64,000 nucleotides of DNA, taken from JAJRXK01 sp964593155 (GTDB taxonomy: Bacteria; Krumholzibacteriota; Krumholzibacteriia; JAJRXK01). The DNA lies in assembly GCA_964593155.1 (NCBI GenBank), contig CAZQHE010000001.1:12273-76272 (forward strand), written 5' to 3'. Of this stretch, positions 48,379 to 56,829 are shown piece by piece. The position numbers and the translations under genes were made by a program. Positions within the stretch are counted from its first letter, which is position 1. The number at the start of each line of letters is the position of its first letter. A model generated the notes under the pieces. That model saw only the letters and a list, made by a program, of their open reading frames with translations, did no database searches and had not been told where the DNA came from.

Positions 48379-49626
48379 TCAGTCCTGCACCACGAAGCCC
48401 ACCCCGTGCTGCGCGAGACGCTCGATCAACGCGGACCCCATGGCGCAGGCCGGGGTGACCACACCCGGCGGCCCCGGGGCGTGGTCACGGGGCATGGTCG
48501 CCAGGCAGAGCGCCGACTCGGCCAGCATGATCGCGGTGGCGCCGTAGCCGGGATCGCGGTGCGCGTGCACGGTGACGCGGGCGATCTCGTGGCCGTCGCG
48601 ACGTCCGGAGAGGCGCGCCGTGAAGTGGCCCGACTCGATCGACCTGCGATCCGGGCCTTCGCCCGGCGAGGGAAGCACGAATCGGCGGAGCAGGGCGCGG
48701 GTCGGACCGAAGTGCATGGCGGCGCGGAAGCCGGCCAGACCGGCGGCCAGCAGCGTGGCGCGGACCGCGCCGGTCGGCCCCGATCCGGTGTCGACGACCT
48801 CGGAGTAGCGGAACTCGGGGCCGTAGCGAGCGCCGAGCAGCGCGTTCGTCCGACGGACGACGCGCGTGTTCACCGGCGCCATCACGAAGGGCCCGGTCCA
48901 GGTCCGGGTGACCGGATCACGCAGCACGCCCACCTGGTCGCTCGTGTCGGGGCCGTGGCGCGCGCCCTCGGGATTCAGTCCGTAGGGGTCGTACACCAGC
49001 TCGGCCACCCCGGGATCCCGCGCATCCTCCAGCAGTTCCACCATGCTGGCGATGGTGCCCCCGGAGACCCCACCCCGGATGTCCTGCAGCAGGAACTTCA
49101 CTTCGTCGCACGGGCGACCGTCGCGGGCGATGACCGCGTCCTGGAGCGCGAAGGTCCCCAGATCGCTCGGGATCGAGTCGAAGCCGCAGCAGTGCACGAT
49201 GCGCACCCCACCGGCGGCCGCGACGTCGTGGTGGCGATCGATCGTGCGGCGGACGAACTGCGGTTCTCCGGTCAGGTCGACGTAGTCGGTGCCCCGCCGC
49301 ACGCAGGCGGCGACGAGCGGCTCGCCGAGACGGGCGTAGGGCCCCACCGTGGTGCAGACGACGGCGCTCGAAGCGACGAGTCGGTCGAGGGACTCGGGGT
49401 CGCGGCTGTCGGCCACGATCACGTCGAGGGCATCGAGGTGCGGGAAGCGACGGCGGAGGTCGTCCCGGAGTGCGAACAGGCGGGACTCGTCGCGCCCGGC
49501 GATCGCCCAGCGGAGCGAGGCGGTCGCGTGGTGTTCGGCGAGGTGCTCGGCGACGAGGCGGCCAGTGAATCCGGTCGCTCCGTACAACACGACGTGGTGT
49601 TCGCGGTCGGGGGCTCGGGTCGTCAT
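48379..49626 (-). CDS. Saccharopine-dehydrogenase-like oxidoreductase (trans-acting enoyl-reductase type)
   Basis: A 415-residue NAD(P)-binding protein. The N-terminal Rossmann motif reads VVLYGATGFTGRLVAEHL, and VGPYARLGEPLVAACVRRGTDYVDLTGE is typical of the saccharopine-dehydrogenase-like family that includes mycobacterial Rv2449c and trans-acting enoyl reductases. True lysine-pathway enzymes have a different C-terminal domain. The ATG at 49626 is preferred over an upstream in-frame start. It stands alone and its reaction is unknown. Confidence 0.85.
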   Translation of the reverse strand: MTTRAPDREHHVVLYGATGFTGRLVAEHLAEHHATASLRWAIAGRDESRLFALRDDLRRRFPHLDALDVIVADSRDPESLDRLVASSAVVCTTVGPYARLGEPLVAACVRRGTDYVDLTGEPQFVRRTIDRHHDVAAAGGVRIVHCCGFDSIPSDLGTFALQDAVIARDGRPCDEVKFLLQDIRGGVSGGTIASMVELLEDARDPGVAELVYDPYGLNPEGARHGPDTSDQVGVLRDPVTRTWTGPFVMAPVNTRVVRRTNALLGARYGPEFRYSEVVDTGSGPTGAVRATLLAAGLAGFRAAMHFGPTRALLRRFVLPSPGEGPDRRSIESGHFTARLSGRRDGHEIARVTVHAHRDPGYGATAIMLAESALCLATMPRDHAPGPPGVVTPACAMGSALIERLAQHGVGFVVQD

Positions 49627-49670
49627 GGACCCATGGTGCCAGATCCGGGACGCGCCGCCCACCCTCGCGC

Positions 49671-49700
49671 TTGACTCGTGATCGTTGCCGTTGGTAGCTT
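49671..49700 (+). promoter_or_regulatory. Candidate promoter of GH43-like gene
   Basis: TTGACT (49671-49676), one mismatch from the -35 consensus, then an 18-base spacer and TAGCTT (49695-49700). It lies between two divergent genes and excludes the in-frame GTG at 49678 as a start for the downstream gene. Confidence 0.5.
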
Positions 49701-49767
49701 GCCGGCACCTGACGTGGGGTCCCGCGCCGCCCCGACCTCGCCACCCTCACTGGCTCCCAGAATCATC

Positions 49768-51606
49768 GTGAACACATATGAACGGCAGGACCGTCGGTTC
49801 TGCACGACGTGCATCGTCTTCCTTCTCGCCCTGTTCATCGCTCCCTCTGCCTCCGCCCGACTGCTCTTCGACTTCGAGGGGCCGTACCTGACCGAGCCGG
49901 GTCGCTCGTTGAAGGACCACGCCATCGTCCGGTCGGGCGACACCTGGCACTGTTTCTACACGCGGGGGCTCTACTTCGGGGGCAACCCGAACGATCAGAC
50001 CTCGCTCGGACACGCGACCTCGGCGGATCTGCGGACCTGGGCGCTACGGCCCACCGTGCTGCCCGTGGTGCCCTCGTCGTGGGAGGACGTCGCGGTCTGG
50101 GCGCCGGACGTCTTGCCCGCCCCGGACGGCAACGGGTGGTCCATGCTGTACACGGGAGTGACCGACGTCCTGTTGCAGCGCATGGGGCGCGCCGAGTCGA
50201 CCGACCTGTTCGACTGGAGTCGTCCGAGCGCCGCCCCCGTCCTCGAGCCCGATCCCTCGATCTACTACTGGTCGCCGACGATCGATTACCTGAGTGCCTT
50301 CCGTGATCCCTTCGTGTTCGAGCGCGACGGGGTCTACCACGTGCTCAACACGGTGTTCCTGCGCGACGAGACGCTCGGCACCGGCTACCGGGGTGCGATC
50401 CACCACGCCACGAGCGCCGATCTGACGAACTGGACACCGCTCGATCCCCTGGCCGTCAACCAGAACGGCACCGAGGGCGTGGCGCGGGAGATCGAATCGG
50501 TGCAGTTGTACGAGGCGGCCGGCCAGTGGAATCTGTTCTTCACCTACTCGCAGGTCGGCGGCGTGTACTGGATGCGCAGCGACTCGCTCACGACGGGGTG
50601 GGACTTCTCCAGCGCCGCGGTGATCGATTCCGGCGCCGGTGCCGAGCTCACGCCACTGGCGGGCGACGACTTCCTCTTCACGCGCTACACCGCCGAGACC
50701 CACGCGCCGGAGCATCCGGAGGCCGGGACGACCTTCTTCGTGATCCGCGCGGACACGCTGCGCTTCGATGCGCAGGGCGTGCCGCAGGTCGTTCCCTACG
50801 ACGTCCTGGCCGACGAGTGGCCCGAGCGCGAGGGCACGGCCTTCGGCGCGGATCCGATCTTCGCGGACAACGCGCAGGAGCGCGGGGATCCGGCCACCCT
50901 GCCGATCGGTCACGGTCACCTGAACAGCCGGGAGGTCTACGGTGGTCCGCTGTCCGGTCAGGGCACCCTCGGCGAGGCGCGTCCCCTGACGGCCACCGGC
51001 CGCATCCGTTCGGTGTGGTTCGAGGTCGAACCCGGCGACTCGCTGTTGACCTTCCAGTTCTGTGGCACCGACGACCCCGATTGTCGCATCGAACTCGTGG
51101 AACGGCTCAGTGCCGACGGCGAACCGCTCGCGACTGCCGTGCGCCGATCCGAGCAGGGCAACGGACTCGAGTCGCTCGTGACCACGGCCTGGGACGTGAG
51201 TGATCTGCGCGGATCCACCGTGCGGCTCGAGCTGATCGACGAGTCCGAGACGGGCTGGGTCGCACTGGACTACGTGCAGTTGTCGAGCGCCACGGCGAAC
51301 GCCGTCTCGGCACCTCCGCAGCAGTCCTGGGCGATCGAAGATCTCCGGATCGCGCCGAACCCCTTCAACCCGCGCACGCGGATCGCCTTCACCCTGCGCG
51401 AACGCGCATCGGTGGAGTTGCGGATCGTGGACCTGCGCGGGCGCTCGGTGCGGAGCGTGTCCCTGGGCGAGCGCTCGGCGGGTGAACACGGATGGGTCTG
51501 GGACGGCACCGACCACCGCGGTGATGCGGTGGCCAGCGGCACGTATCTGGTGCACGTACGCGCCGGTGGCGAGCAACGAGCGATCCGGGCCACCCTGGTC
51601 CGCTGA
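49768..51606 (+). CDS. Secreted GH43/GH32-like beta-propeller protein with C-terminal sorting-type tail
   Basis: A 612-residue secreted protein. A signal peptide (FLLALFIAPSASA) is followed by a glycosidase-type five-bladed beta-propeller over about residues 30-370. Repeated features are DTWHCFYTRG, VAVWAPDVL and SAFRDPFVFERDGVYHVLN. A beta-sandwich-like part covers about 380-530, and the last 80 residues are a FlgD/Por-type tail (IAPNPFNPRTRIAFTL, VELRIVDLRGRSVRSV, GTYLVHVRAGGEQRAIRATLVR). The propeller is known from GH43 arabinan- or xylan-acting enzymes, but substrate cannot be assigned. The GTG at 49768 lies just after the candidate promoter. The tail is that of T9SS-type or similar surface proteins. 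Confidence 0.78.
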   Translation: MNTYERQDRRFCTTCIVFLLALFIAPSASARLLFDFEGPYLTEPGRSLKDHAIVRSGDTWHCFYTRGLYFGGNPNDQTSLGHATSADLRTWALRPTVLPVVPSSWEDVAVWAPDVLPAPDGNGWSMLYTGVTDVLLQRMGRAESTDLFDWSRPSAAPVLEPDPSIYYWSPTIDYLSAFRDPFVFERDGVYHVLNTVFLRDETLGTGYRGAIHHATSADLTNWTPLDPLAVNQNGTEGVAREIESVQLYEAAGQWNLFFTYSQVGGVYWMRSDSLTTGWDFSSAAVIDSGAGAELTPLAGDDFLFTRYTAETHAPEHPEAGTTFFVIRADTLRFDAQGVPQVVPYDVLADEWPEREGTAFGADPIFADNAQERGDPATLPIGHGHLNSREVYGGPLSGQGTLGEARPLTATGRIRSVWFEVEPGDSLLTFQFCGTDDPDCRIELVERLSADGEPLATAVRRSEQGNGLESLVTTAWDVSDLRGSTVRLELIDESETGWVALDYVQLSSATANAVSAPPQQSWAIEDLRIAPNPFNPRTRIAFTLRERASVELRIVDLRGRSVRSVSLGERSAGEHGWVWDGTDHRGDAVASGTYLVHVRAGGEQRAIRATLVR

Positions 51607-51634
51607 TCCCCGTTCCTGGTACCCGCCTACGAGA

Positions 51635-51662
51635 GAGCCCGCCGGTGGACACCGGCGGGCTC
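51635..51662. terminator. Bidirectional hairpin between convergent genes
   Basis: Arms of 12 paired bases (51635-51646 and 51651-51662) with loop GGAC lie between the GH43-like gene (+) and the E1 gene (-). On the plus strand GTTCCGTG follows. Confidence 0.7.
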
Positions 51663-51690
51663 GTTCCGTGTGTGGCGACTCGGATGCGGC

Positions 51691-53808
51691 CTAGAACTCG
51701 AGCAACCGGCGCGCTTCCTTCGCCACGTCCTCGGTCTGCGGCAGGATGAAGTCCTCGCTGTCGGGCTGATAGGCGACCGGAGTGTCGATGGCAGCCACGC
51801 GGCCGACCGGCGCGTCGAGATACTCGAACAGCTCGTCGGCGACGAACGAGACCACCTCGGCACCGAAGCCGAAGCTCTGGTTGTCCTCGTAGACCACCAG
51901 GCAGCGGTTGGTCTTCTTCACGGACTCCGCCACCGCGTCGTGGTCCCAGGGCGACAGCGAGCGCAGGTCGAGGATCTCGCAGGACACGCCCTCCTTTTCG
52001 AGCTCCTTGGCCGCCAGGTCGCAGCGACGCAACGTGGCGCCGTAGGTGACCATCGTGAGGTCGTCGCCCTCGCGGTGCATCCGGGCCCTGCCGAAGGGTA
52101 CGGTGTAGTCCGGGCCCGGGTAGGTCCCCTTGCCGTGCGGCTGGCGGTAGAGGTGCTTGTGCTCGAGGAACATGACCGGGTCCTCGCAGCGGATCGCCGT
52201 GCGCAGCAGGCCGGCGGCGTCGATCGCGTTCGAGGGCATCACCACGCGGACACCCGGCAGGTGGGTGAACAGGTTCACCCCGCTCTGCGAGTGGTAGATG
52301 GCCCCGCCCTGCAGGTAACCGCCCGACGCCACGCGCACGACCATGGGCGAGGCGAAGTTGCCGAAGCTGCGCCAGCGCATCATGGCCATCTCGTTCTTCA
52401 GCTGCATGTAGGCCGGCCAGATGTAGTCGTAGAACTGGATCTCGACGACCGGCTTCAGCCCGCGCACGGCCATGCCGACGGCGCGGCCGACGATGTTGGC
52501 CTCGGCCAGTGGCGAGTTGAACACGCGGTGGCTGCCGTACAGGGCCTGCAGTCCGTGGGTGGCCTTGAACACGCCGCCCTTGCCCTTCACGTGCTCGAGG
52601 GCGTCCTCGTTCGTGACGTCGGCGACGTCCTCGCCGAAGACCACGACGTTCGGGTTCACGCCCATCTCGTCCTTGAGGACCTGGTTGATGGCGTCGAGCA
52701 TGTAGACCTCGCGGCCCTCGGTCCGCGGTTCGGCCTCGAAGTCCGGTCCGGTGGGGTCGACGTCCTCGCTGTACAGGTGCATGTACACGTGCTCGGGCGC
52801 GTGCTTCTCGCGGCGCTGGGCGCGCTCGGAGGAGTCGACGACCTCGGTGCGCCACTCGGCCTCGTGGGTCTCGAGTTCCTCGGTGGTCGCGACCCCGCGC
52901 TCGACCAGCAGCTTCCGCAGGCGGGGAATCGGATCGAGTTTCGCCTGCTCGGCCAGCTCCTCCTCGGTGCGGTACATACGTTCGTCGTCGCTCATCGAGT
53001 GCGAGTACGGGCGCACGCAGCTGGCACGGACCAGGGCCGGGCCCTTCCGCGCCCGGCAGTGGTCGGCAGCGCGCTGCATGGCCGCGTAGCTGGCCTCGAA
53101 GTCGTTGCCGTCGACGTCGACGACCTCGAGGTTCGGGAAGTCGGCCACCTGCTCGTGGATCGGTACGCCGGCGATCTGCACGCTGCGCGGAACGCTGATC
53201 GCGTAGCCGTTGTCCTCGACCAGGATCAGCACCGGCAGCTTCATGTTGCAGGCGCTGTTCAGGGCCTCCCAGAACTCGCCCTCGCTGATCGAACCGTCGC
53301 CGATCGACATGTACACGACCTCGTCGTCTTCGAAGTCACTGGCGGTCTTGCGCGCGTCCTCGACCATCTCCAGGTAGCGACCCGCCTCGGCCGCACCCAC
53401 GGCGTGCAGGGCGTGCATGCCCGTGCAGCTGCTCTTCGAGATGATGTTCAGTGCCTTGTGGCCCCAGTGGGCGGGCATCTGCCGGCCGCCGCTGTTGGGG
53501 TCCTCGACCGCGCCGACGCCCTGCATGAACATCTCCTCGGCCGTCATGCCGAGCTGCAGGCAGAGGGCGCGGTCGCGGTAGTAGGGCAGGAACCAGTCGT
53601 GAGCCGGCTTCAGGACCATGCCCGCGGCCGTGAGGATCGCCTCGTGACCGGCACCGGAGATCTGGAAGTAGTAGAGGTTCTTCCGCTTGAGCTTGATCTC
53701 CTCGTCGTCGATGGCCCGTGACATCACCATGTTGCGGTAGGCCGCCAGGAGCTGCTCGTTCGTCAGGTCGGCGGAGGCGGTGTTCTTCGTCGACTTCGTG
53801 TTGCTCAC
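51691..53808 (-). CDS. Branched-chain/2-oxo acid dehydrogenase E1, alpha-beta fusion
   Basis: A 705-residue thiamine-diphosphate E1. Residues 1-330 are the alpha half, with the ThDP motif GDGSISEGEFWEAL and the phosphorylation-loop region RPYSHSMSD. Residues 360-705 are the beta half, with FGEDV, VFNSPLAEANIVG and EIQFYDYIWPA. Fused E1s decarboxylate branched-chain 2-oxo acids or pyruvate and pass the acyl group to E2. No E2 or E3 gene is present. An ATG at 53820 has its only Shine-Dalgarno-like GGGAG inside the first codons. That GGGAG is five bases before GTG at 53808, which I take as the start. Confidence 0.9.
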   Translation of the reverse strand: MSNTKSTKNTASADLTNEQLLAAYRNMVMSRAIDDEEIKLKRKNLYYFQISGAGHEAILTAAGMVLKPAHDWFLPYYRDRALCLQLGMTAEEMFMQGVGAVEDPNSGGRQMPAHWGHKALNIISKSSCTGMHALHAVGAAEAGRYLEMVEDARKTASDFEDDEVVYMSIGDGSISEGEFWEALNSACNMKLPVLILVEDNGYAISVPRSVQIAGVPIHEQVADFPNLEVVDVDGNDFEASYAAMQRAADHCRARKGPALVRASCVRPYSHSMSDDERMYRTEEELAEQAKLDPIPRLRKLLVERGVATTEELETHEAEWRTEVVDSSERAQRREKHAPEHVYMHLYSEDVDPTGPDFEAEPRTEGREVYMLDAINQVLKDEMGVNPNVVVFGEDVADVTNEDALEHVKGKGGVFKATHGLQALYGSHRVFNSPLAEANIVGRAVGMAVRGLKPVVEIQFYDYIWPAYMQLKNEMAMMRWRSFGNFASPMVVRVASGGYLQGGAIYHSQSGVNLFTHLPGVRVVMPSNAIDAAGLLRTAIRCEDPVMFLEHKHLYRQPHGKGTYPGPDYTVPFGRARMHREGDDLTMVTYGATLRRCDLAAKELEKEGVSCEILDLRSLSPWDHDAVAESVKKTNRCLVVYEDNQSFGFGAEVVSFVADELFEYLDAPVGRVAAIDTPVAYQPDSEDFILPQTEDVAKEARRLLEF

Positions 53809-53931
53809 GATGACTCCCATCTCGTGCGGTCTGTCGGTCCGGGGAAACCGGGCCCGGATTGCGGGTCTCGCGGTGACGGCGAGAGAGTCGCGGCGCGTGG
53901 CGCCGATCCGGCCACGCAGGGCCGCCGGTGA

Positions 53932-53957
53932 CCCGGAGACGCCGTGGCGTCTCCGGG
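53932..53957 (-). terminator. Hairpin downstream of SPOR gene
   Basis: Arms CCCGGAGACGC and GCGTCTCCGGG around loop CGTG lie 59 bases beyond the minus-strand stop at 54016. No T run follows; a TATACT element on the minus strand at 53976-53981, in between, could be the -10 of the E1 gene. Confidence 0.5.
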
Positions 53958-54015
53958 CGCGGTGGACGATGTCACAGTATAGGAATCCGCGACGAGGTCG
54001 CGATGCCCGAGTCGG

Positions 54016-54657
54016 TCAGCGCTTGGATGCCCAGCTGTCCAGGCTTTGACTGGTTTGCAGCCACTCGCCGTAGCGCTTCGCTTGCTGGCTGCTCCCGAAA
54101 TAACCGACCCGGACCCGGTAGACGGGGTCTCCGTCGTCGGCGCTGGCCATCTGGACGTGGGCCGTGATGCCCTGCCGGGCGAGTTCCTCGACCCGCCGGT
54201 CGGCGTTGCCCCGCGACGAGAAGCTGCCGACGTTCAACACCCATTCGCCCTGGGCGGAGGGTTCGATCCCGGTGGTCGTCTCGACACGCTGGGGGGCGCG
54301 TTCCTCGACCGCCTCCTCGGGGACCGGCGGCGGGGGCGTGGTCTCCTGCTGCCCGGTCGGCTCGGTGTCGTCGACGATGCGCGTCTCGGCGCGCGGGTTG
54401 GCCGGTTGCCCGATGTCCGACACGTCCGTCCCCGCGGATCCGCCCGTCTCGGCGGCCACCGCGGGTTCCTCGGTGGAGGGGGTCACGGCTTCGTCCGAGG
54501 CCTGGGTGGTCGTGCGGGGGGTGAGCGACGCGCCGTCCACCGGATCGATCTCTTCGCCCCGGGGCCAGAACAGGAAGGCGGCCACGAAGAAGATGACGAT
54601 GGCCACGCCGCCGTAGACGAGCGGCCGGCGGTCGGGAGTGTCCAGTGGGTCGTTCAC
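54016..54657 (-). CDS. SPOR-domain membrane protein
   Basis: A 213-residue protein with one N-terminal membrane helix (LVYGGVAIVIFFVAAFLFW), a Thr/Pro/Glu-rich periplasmic linker, and a C-terminal SPOR domain (residues about 135-213: WVLNVGSFSSRGNADRRVEEL, YRVRVGYFGSSQQAKRYGEWL). SPOR domains bind denuded glycan strands of septal peptidoglycan, so a cell-division role is probable. GTG start with GGAGG ribosome site. It is 128 bases downstream of the RsmG-like gene. Confidence 0.88.
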   Translation of the reverse strand: MNDPLDTPDRRPLVYGGVAIVIFFVAAFLFWPRGEEIDPVDGASLTPRTTTQASDEAVTPSTEEPAVAAETGGSAGTDVSDIGQPANPRAETRIVDDTEPTGQQETTPPPPVPEEAVEERAPQRVETTTGIEPSAQGEWVLNVGSFSSRGNADRRVEELARQGITAHVQMASADDGDPVYRVRVGYFGSSQQAKRYGEWLQTSQSLDSWASKR

Positions 54658-54785
54658 GGTCGAACCTCCGGGGTCGGGCCCGCGCGGGACCGAGCTTGCG
54701 GCCCGACGTGCGCGCGTCTGCGCGGCACGACGGTGTCGCGACGTCGACGGGAGGTCGTGGGGCGGGTGTCCCCGTCGATTCCGGT

Positions 54786-55574
54786 CTACGCCGCCGGATC
54801 GCGCCCGTCAAGCACGGCGAGCCCGAGTCCGACGCACAGCAGCCAGCGTCGCCGCGCGACCGGACTCTCGAAGGCCTGCGCGGTCTCCAGGCGGACCGGA
54901 ACGCCCTCGGCGTTCACCCGCGGACGGCGCACCTCGTCGGCGCGGTCACTGCGCTGGAAGCTCAGGACCCGCCCGTTCTCACGCAGCATGGGCACGGCCA
55001 CGTCGAGCGCGTCGTTGGGTGCCATGCGCTTGACGGTGACGACGTCGCAGGTGCCCGCGTTGCGACGCGCGAAGTCCTCGTGCGACAGCGGGTGCACGCG
55101 GAAGTTGCGCAGTCCGTAGAGGCTCGTGACCCGCCGCCACCACCACAGCCGCTTCCGCTCGGGTTCGACGAGTTCGAAGGGCTGGTCGGGGTTCAGGATG
55201 GACAGCACCAGCGCGGTGATCCCCCATCCGTTGCCGAGTTCGACGATCCGCGGGGGGATCTTCTCGATCGTCGGCTCGGGCGGGGTTTCGGGCGCCTCCT
55301 CGCCGTCGGGGACCGGCTCGGGTGGCACCTCGACCTCGCGCGGGCGGAGCAGGGGCGCCATCCAGAGCGCGGCCTCGAGGTCCTCGGCGATCATGGCGGC
55401 GATGTCGGCTCCGCTGTGCCCCTGGAACAGTTCGCGGGGTAGCACCGTGACCCCGTACTCGATGATCTCCTCACCCATGTCGTGGGCGAGGGAGCGAAGA
55501 CGGTCGTCGTTCTCGATCGCCGGGGCGAGTCCGCCGTCGAGGCGGCGGAGGATCGCTTCGGGGGTGACGTTCAT
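54786..55574 (-). CDS. RsmG-like rRNA methyltransferase homologue with Pro/Glu-rich insert
   Basis: A 262-residue protein. The C-terminal two-thirds resemble RsmG, which makes m7G527 in 16S rRNA: ELGNGWGITALVLSILNPDQPFELVEP replaces the RsmG GSGAGFPG SAM loop and ends in a conserved acidic residue, and VVTVKRMAPNDAL is RsmG-like. Before the SAM loop is an insert of about 30 residues rich in Pro and Glu (near 75-105). The usual GSGAGFPG is not conserved (GNGWGITA), so activity is uncertain. ATG at 55574 has an AGGAAAGGG upstream. It could be a pseudo-enzyme or a different target. Confidence 0.65.
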   Translation of the reverse strand: MNVTPEAILRRLDGGLAPAIENDDRLRSLAHDMGEEIIEYGVTVLPRELFQGHSGADIAAMIAEDLEAALWMAPLLRPREVEVPPEPVPDGEEAPETPPEPTIEKIPPRIVELGNGWGITALVLSILNPDQPFELVEPERKRLWWWRRVTSLYGLRNFRVHPLSHEDFARRNAGTCDVVTVKRMAPNDALDVAVPMLRENGRVLSFQRSDRADEVRRPRVNAEGVPVRLETAQAFESPVARRRWLLCVGLGLAVLDGRDPAA

Positions 55575-55764
55575 GCCGGCCCTTTCCTGCCCCGACCCCG
55601 ACGGTCGACGGCCACGGGGAAACGCTGGACCCGCCTGGTGCGGGTGCGGACCCATCACCGGGCGCACGCTAGACGCGACCGTGCCGTCCAACAAGTGAAG
55701 AGCTGTGACCGCGACCGTTCCGGAGCGCGTGCGAGGCGAGCCGCCTGCTGCTACCGTGCGCGCC

Positions 55765-56415
55765 ATGGAACCACGATGCCTGCTCTTCGACCTCGACGGG
55801 ACCCTGGTCGATTCCGTGGCCGACCTGACCACCGCGGCGAACGTGGTGCGTGGGGAACACGGACTCGACGCCCTGCCCGAGTCCACGGTCGCCGCACACG
55901 TCGGTGACGGTGCGCGCAAGCTCGTCGAGCGGGCGTTCGCCGACCTCGACGCACTCGACGTCGATGCCGTGCTGAAGCGCTTCCGCGCCGTGTACCTGGA
56001 CCACTGCACCGAACGGACGCTGCCCTACCCAGGGGTGAACGCCGCGCTCGAAGCGCTGCGGTCGGTGCCCATGGCGGTCGTCAGCAACAAGCCCCAGCCC
56101 ATGTGCGATCGGATCGTCGAGGCGCTCGGCCTGTCCGACTGGATCGACGTGGTCGTCGGCGCACGGCGGGGTGTCGCCGTGAAGCCCGACCCCGCCCTGC
56201 TCGAGCTCGCTCTCGCGGGCCTCGGGATCGACGACCGTGATGCCTCGGTCTGGATGGTCGGCGACAGCGCGAACGACGTCCGCAGCGGACGCGGCATCGG
56301 GGCCACGACCGTGGGCGTGACCTACGGGATCGGCGACGTCGAGACCATGCGCGCGGCCGGACCCACCCACGTGATCGATCGCATGGAGCAGTTGGTCGCG
56401 CTGGCGCGGAGCTGA
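55765..56415 (+). CDS. gph: Phosphoglycolate phosphatase-like HAD hydrolase
   Basis: A 216-residue HAD enzyme. Motif I is FDLDGTLVDSVADL, motif II is MAVVSNKP, motif III is VAVKPDPALLELA and motif IV is WMVGDSANDVRSGRGIG. Size and cap-domain segments match Gph, which removes phosphate from 2-phosphoglycolate. ATG at 55765 is chosen because the nucleophile motif begins at once; a GTG 20 codons upstream would add a low-complexity leader. No ribosome site. A TACCGT element lies seven bases before the ATG. Confidence 0.88.
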   Translation: MEPRCLLFDLDGTLVDSVADLTTAANVVRGEHGLDALPESTVAAHVGDGARKLVERAFADLDALDVDAVLKRFRAVYLDHCTERTLPYPGVNAALEALRSVPMAVVSNKPQPMCDRIVEALGLSDWIDVVVGARRGVAVKPDPALLELALAGLGIDDRDASVWMVGDSANDVRSGRGIGATTVGVTYGIGDVETMRAAGPTHVIDRMEQLVALARS

Positions 56416-56487
56416 TCCGTCGGCCACCGGGGTCTCGTGTCCAGTCACCGGGACACCGTCCCGGACCCCGGGCACCCGCCGACGCCG

Positions 56488-56497
56488 NNNNNNNNNN
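56488..56497. other. Assembly gap (10 N), intergenic
   Basis: Ten Ns between Gph and DoxX genes. The left end GACGCCG and right start CGACGCA share only a short common word, so overlap is unproven. Confidence 0.95.
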
Positions 56498-56779
56498 CGA
56501 CGCACCGACGTGTCGATGAATTCCACAATTCCGCGTGGGGGCGAAGTGGTTCAAATTACTGCATAGCAATGATTTATGGGATCGCGCGGAAAAGATTGCC
56601 GTCCCGTGCGTGGGCTGGCCCCGCCTTCGCTAGGGCGTGGGTACGGGAGGCCGGGTCTCCCGCGCGTCGGAGGTCGGGGTCCAGGGGCTGCTTAATGGGA
56701 GGCGGGCGGCTCGAGGACACCGGCGGACCGCGGATCGGATCCGGTCTCCCACGACGTCTGCCGAACCCGGCACGAGAAG

Positions 56780-56805
56780 GAGGCCCCACCGTACGGCGGG
56801 GCCTC
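56780..56805. terminator. Strong hairpin, usable on both strands
   Basis: Arms GAGGCCCC (56780-56787) and GGGGCCTC (56798-56805), extended by CCG/CGG pairing in the loop. TTCTTCG follows on the plus strand and CTTCTCG on the minus. It lies 25 bases beyond the DoxX stop (-) and would also end any plus-strand transcript from the upstream A/T-rich island. Confidence 0.65.
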
Positions 56806-56829
56806 TTCTTCGTCGCCGGCGACGTCGAT

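Larger units (their letters stand above)
56416..56829. other. 414-base region without a supported gene; gap and A/T-rich island
   Basis: It holds a 10-N gap (56488-56497) and an unusually A/T-rich stretch at about 56515-56595 in an otherwise very GC-rich window. A strong hairpin lies at 56780-56805. No open frame with coding signals was supported. It could contain a small RNA or a lost gene end beside the gap. Confidence 0.6.

Noticed and set aside
56540..56570. TTCAAAT segment resembling a tRNA T-loop
   Set aside because: The flanking 5-base arms do not pair and no acceptor or anticodon arms could be built on either strand.
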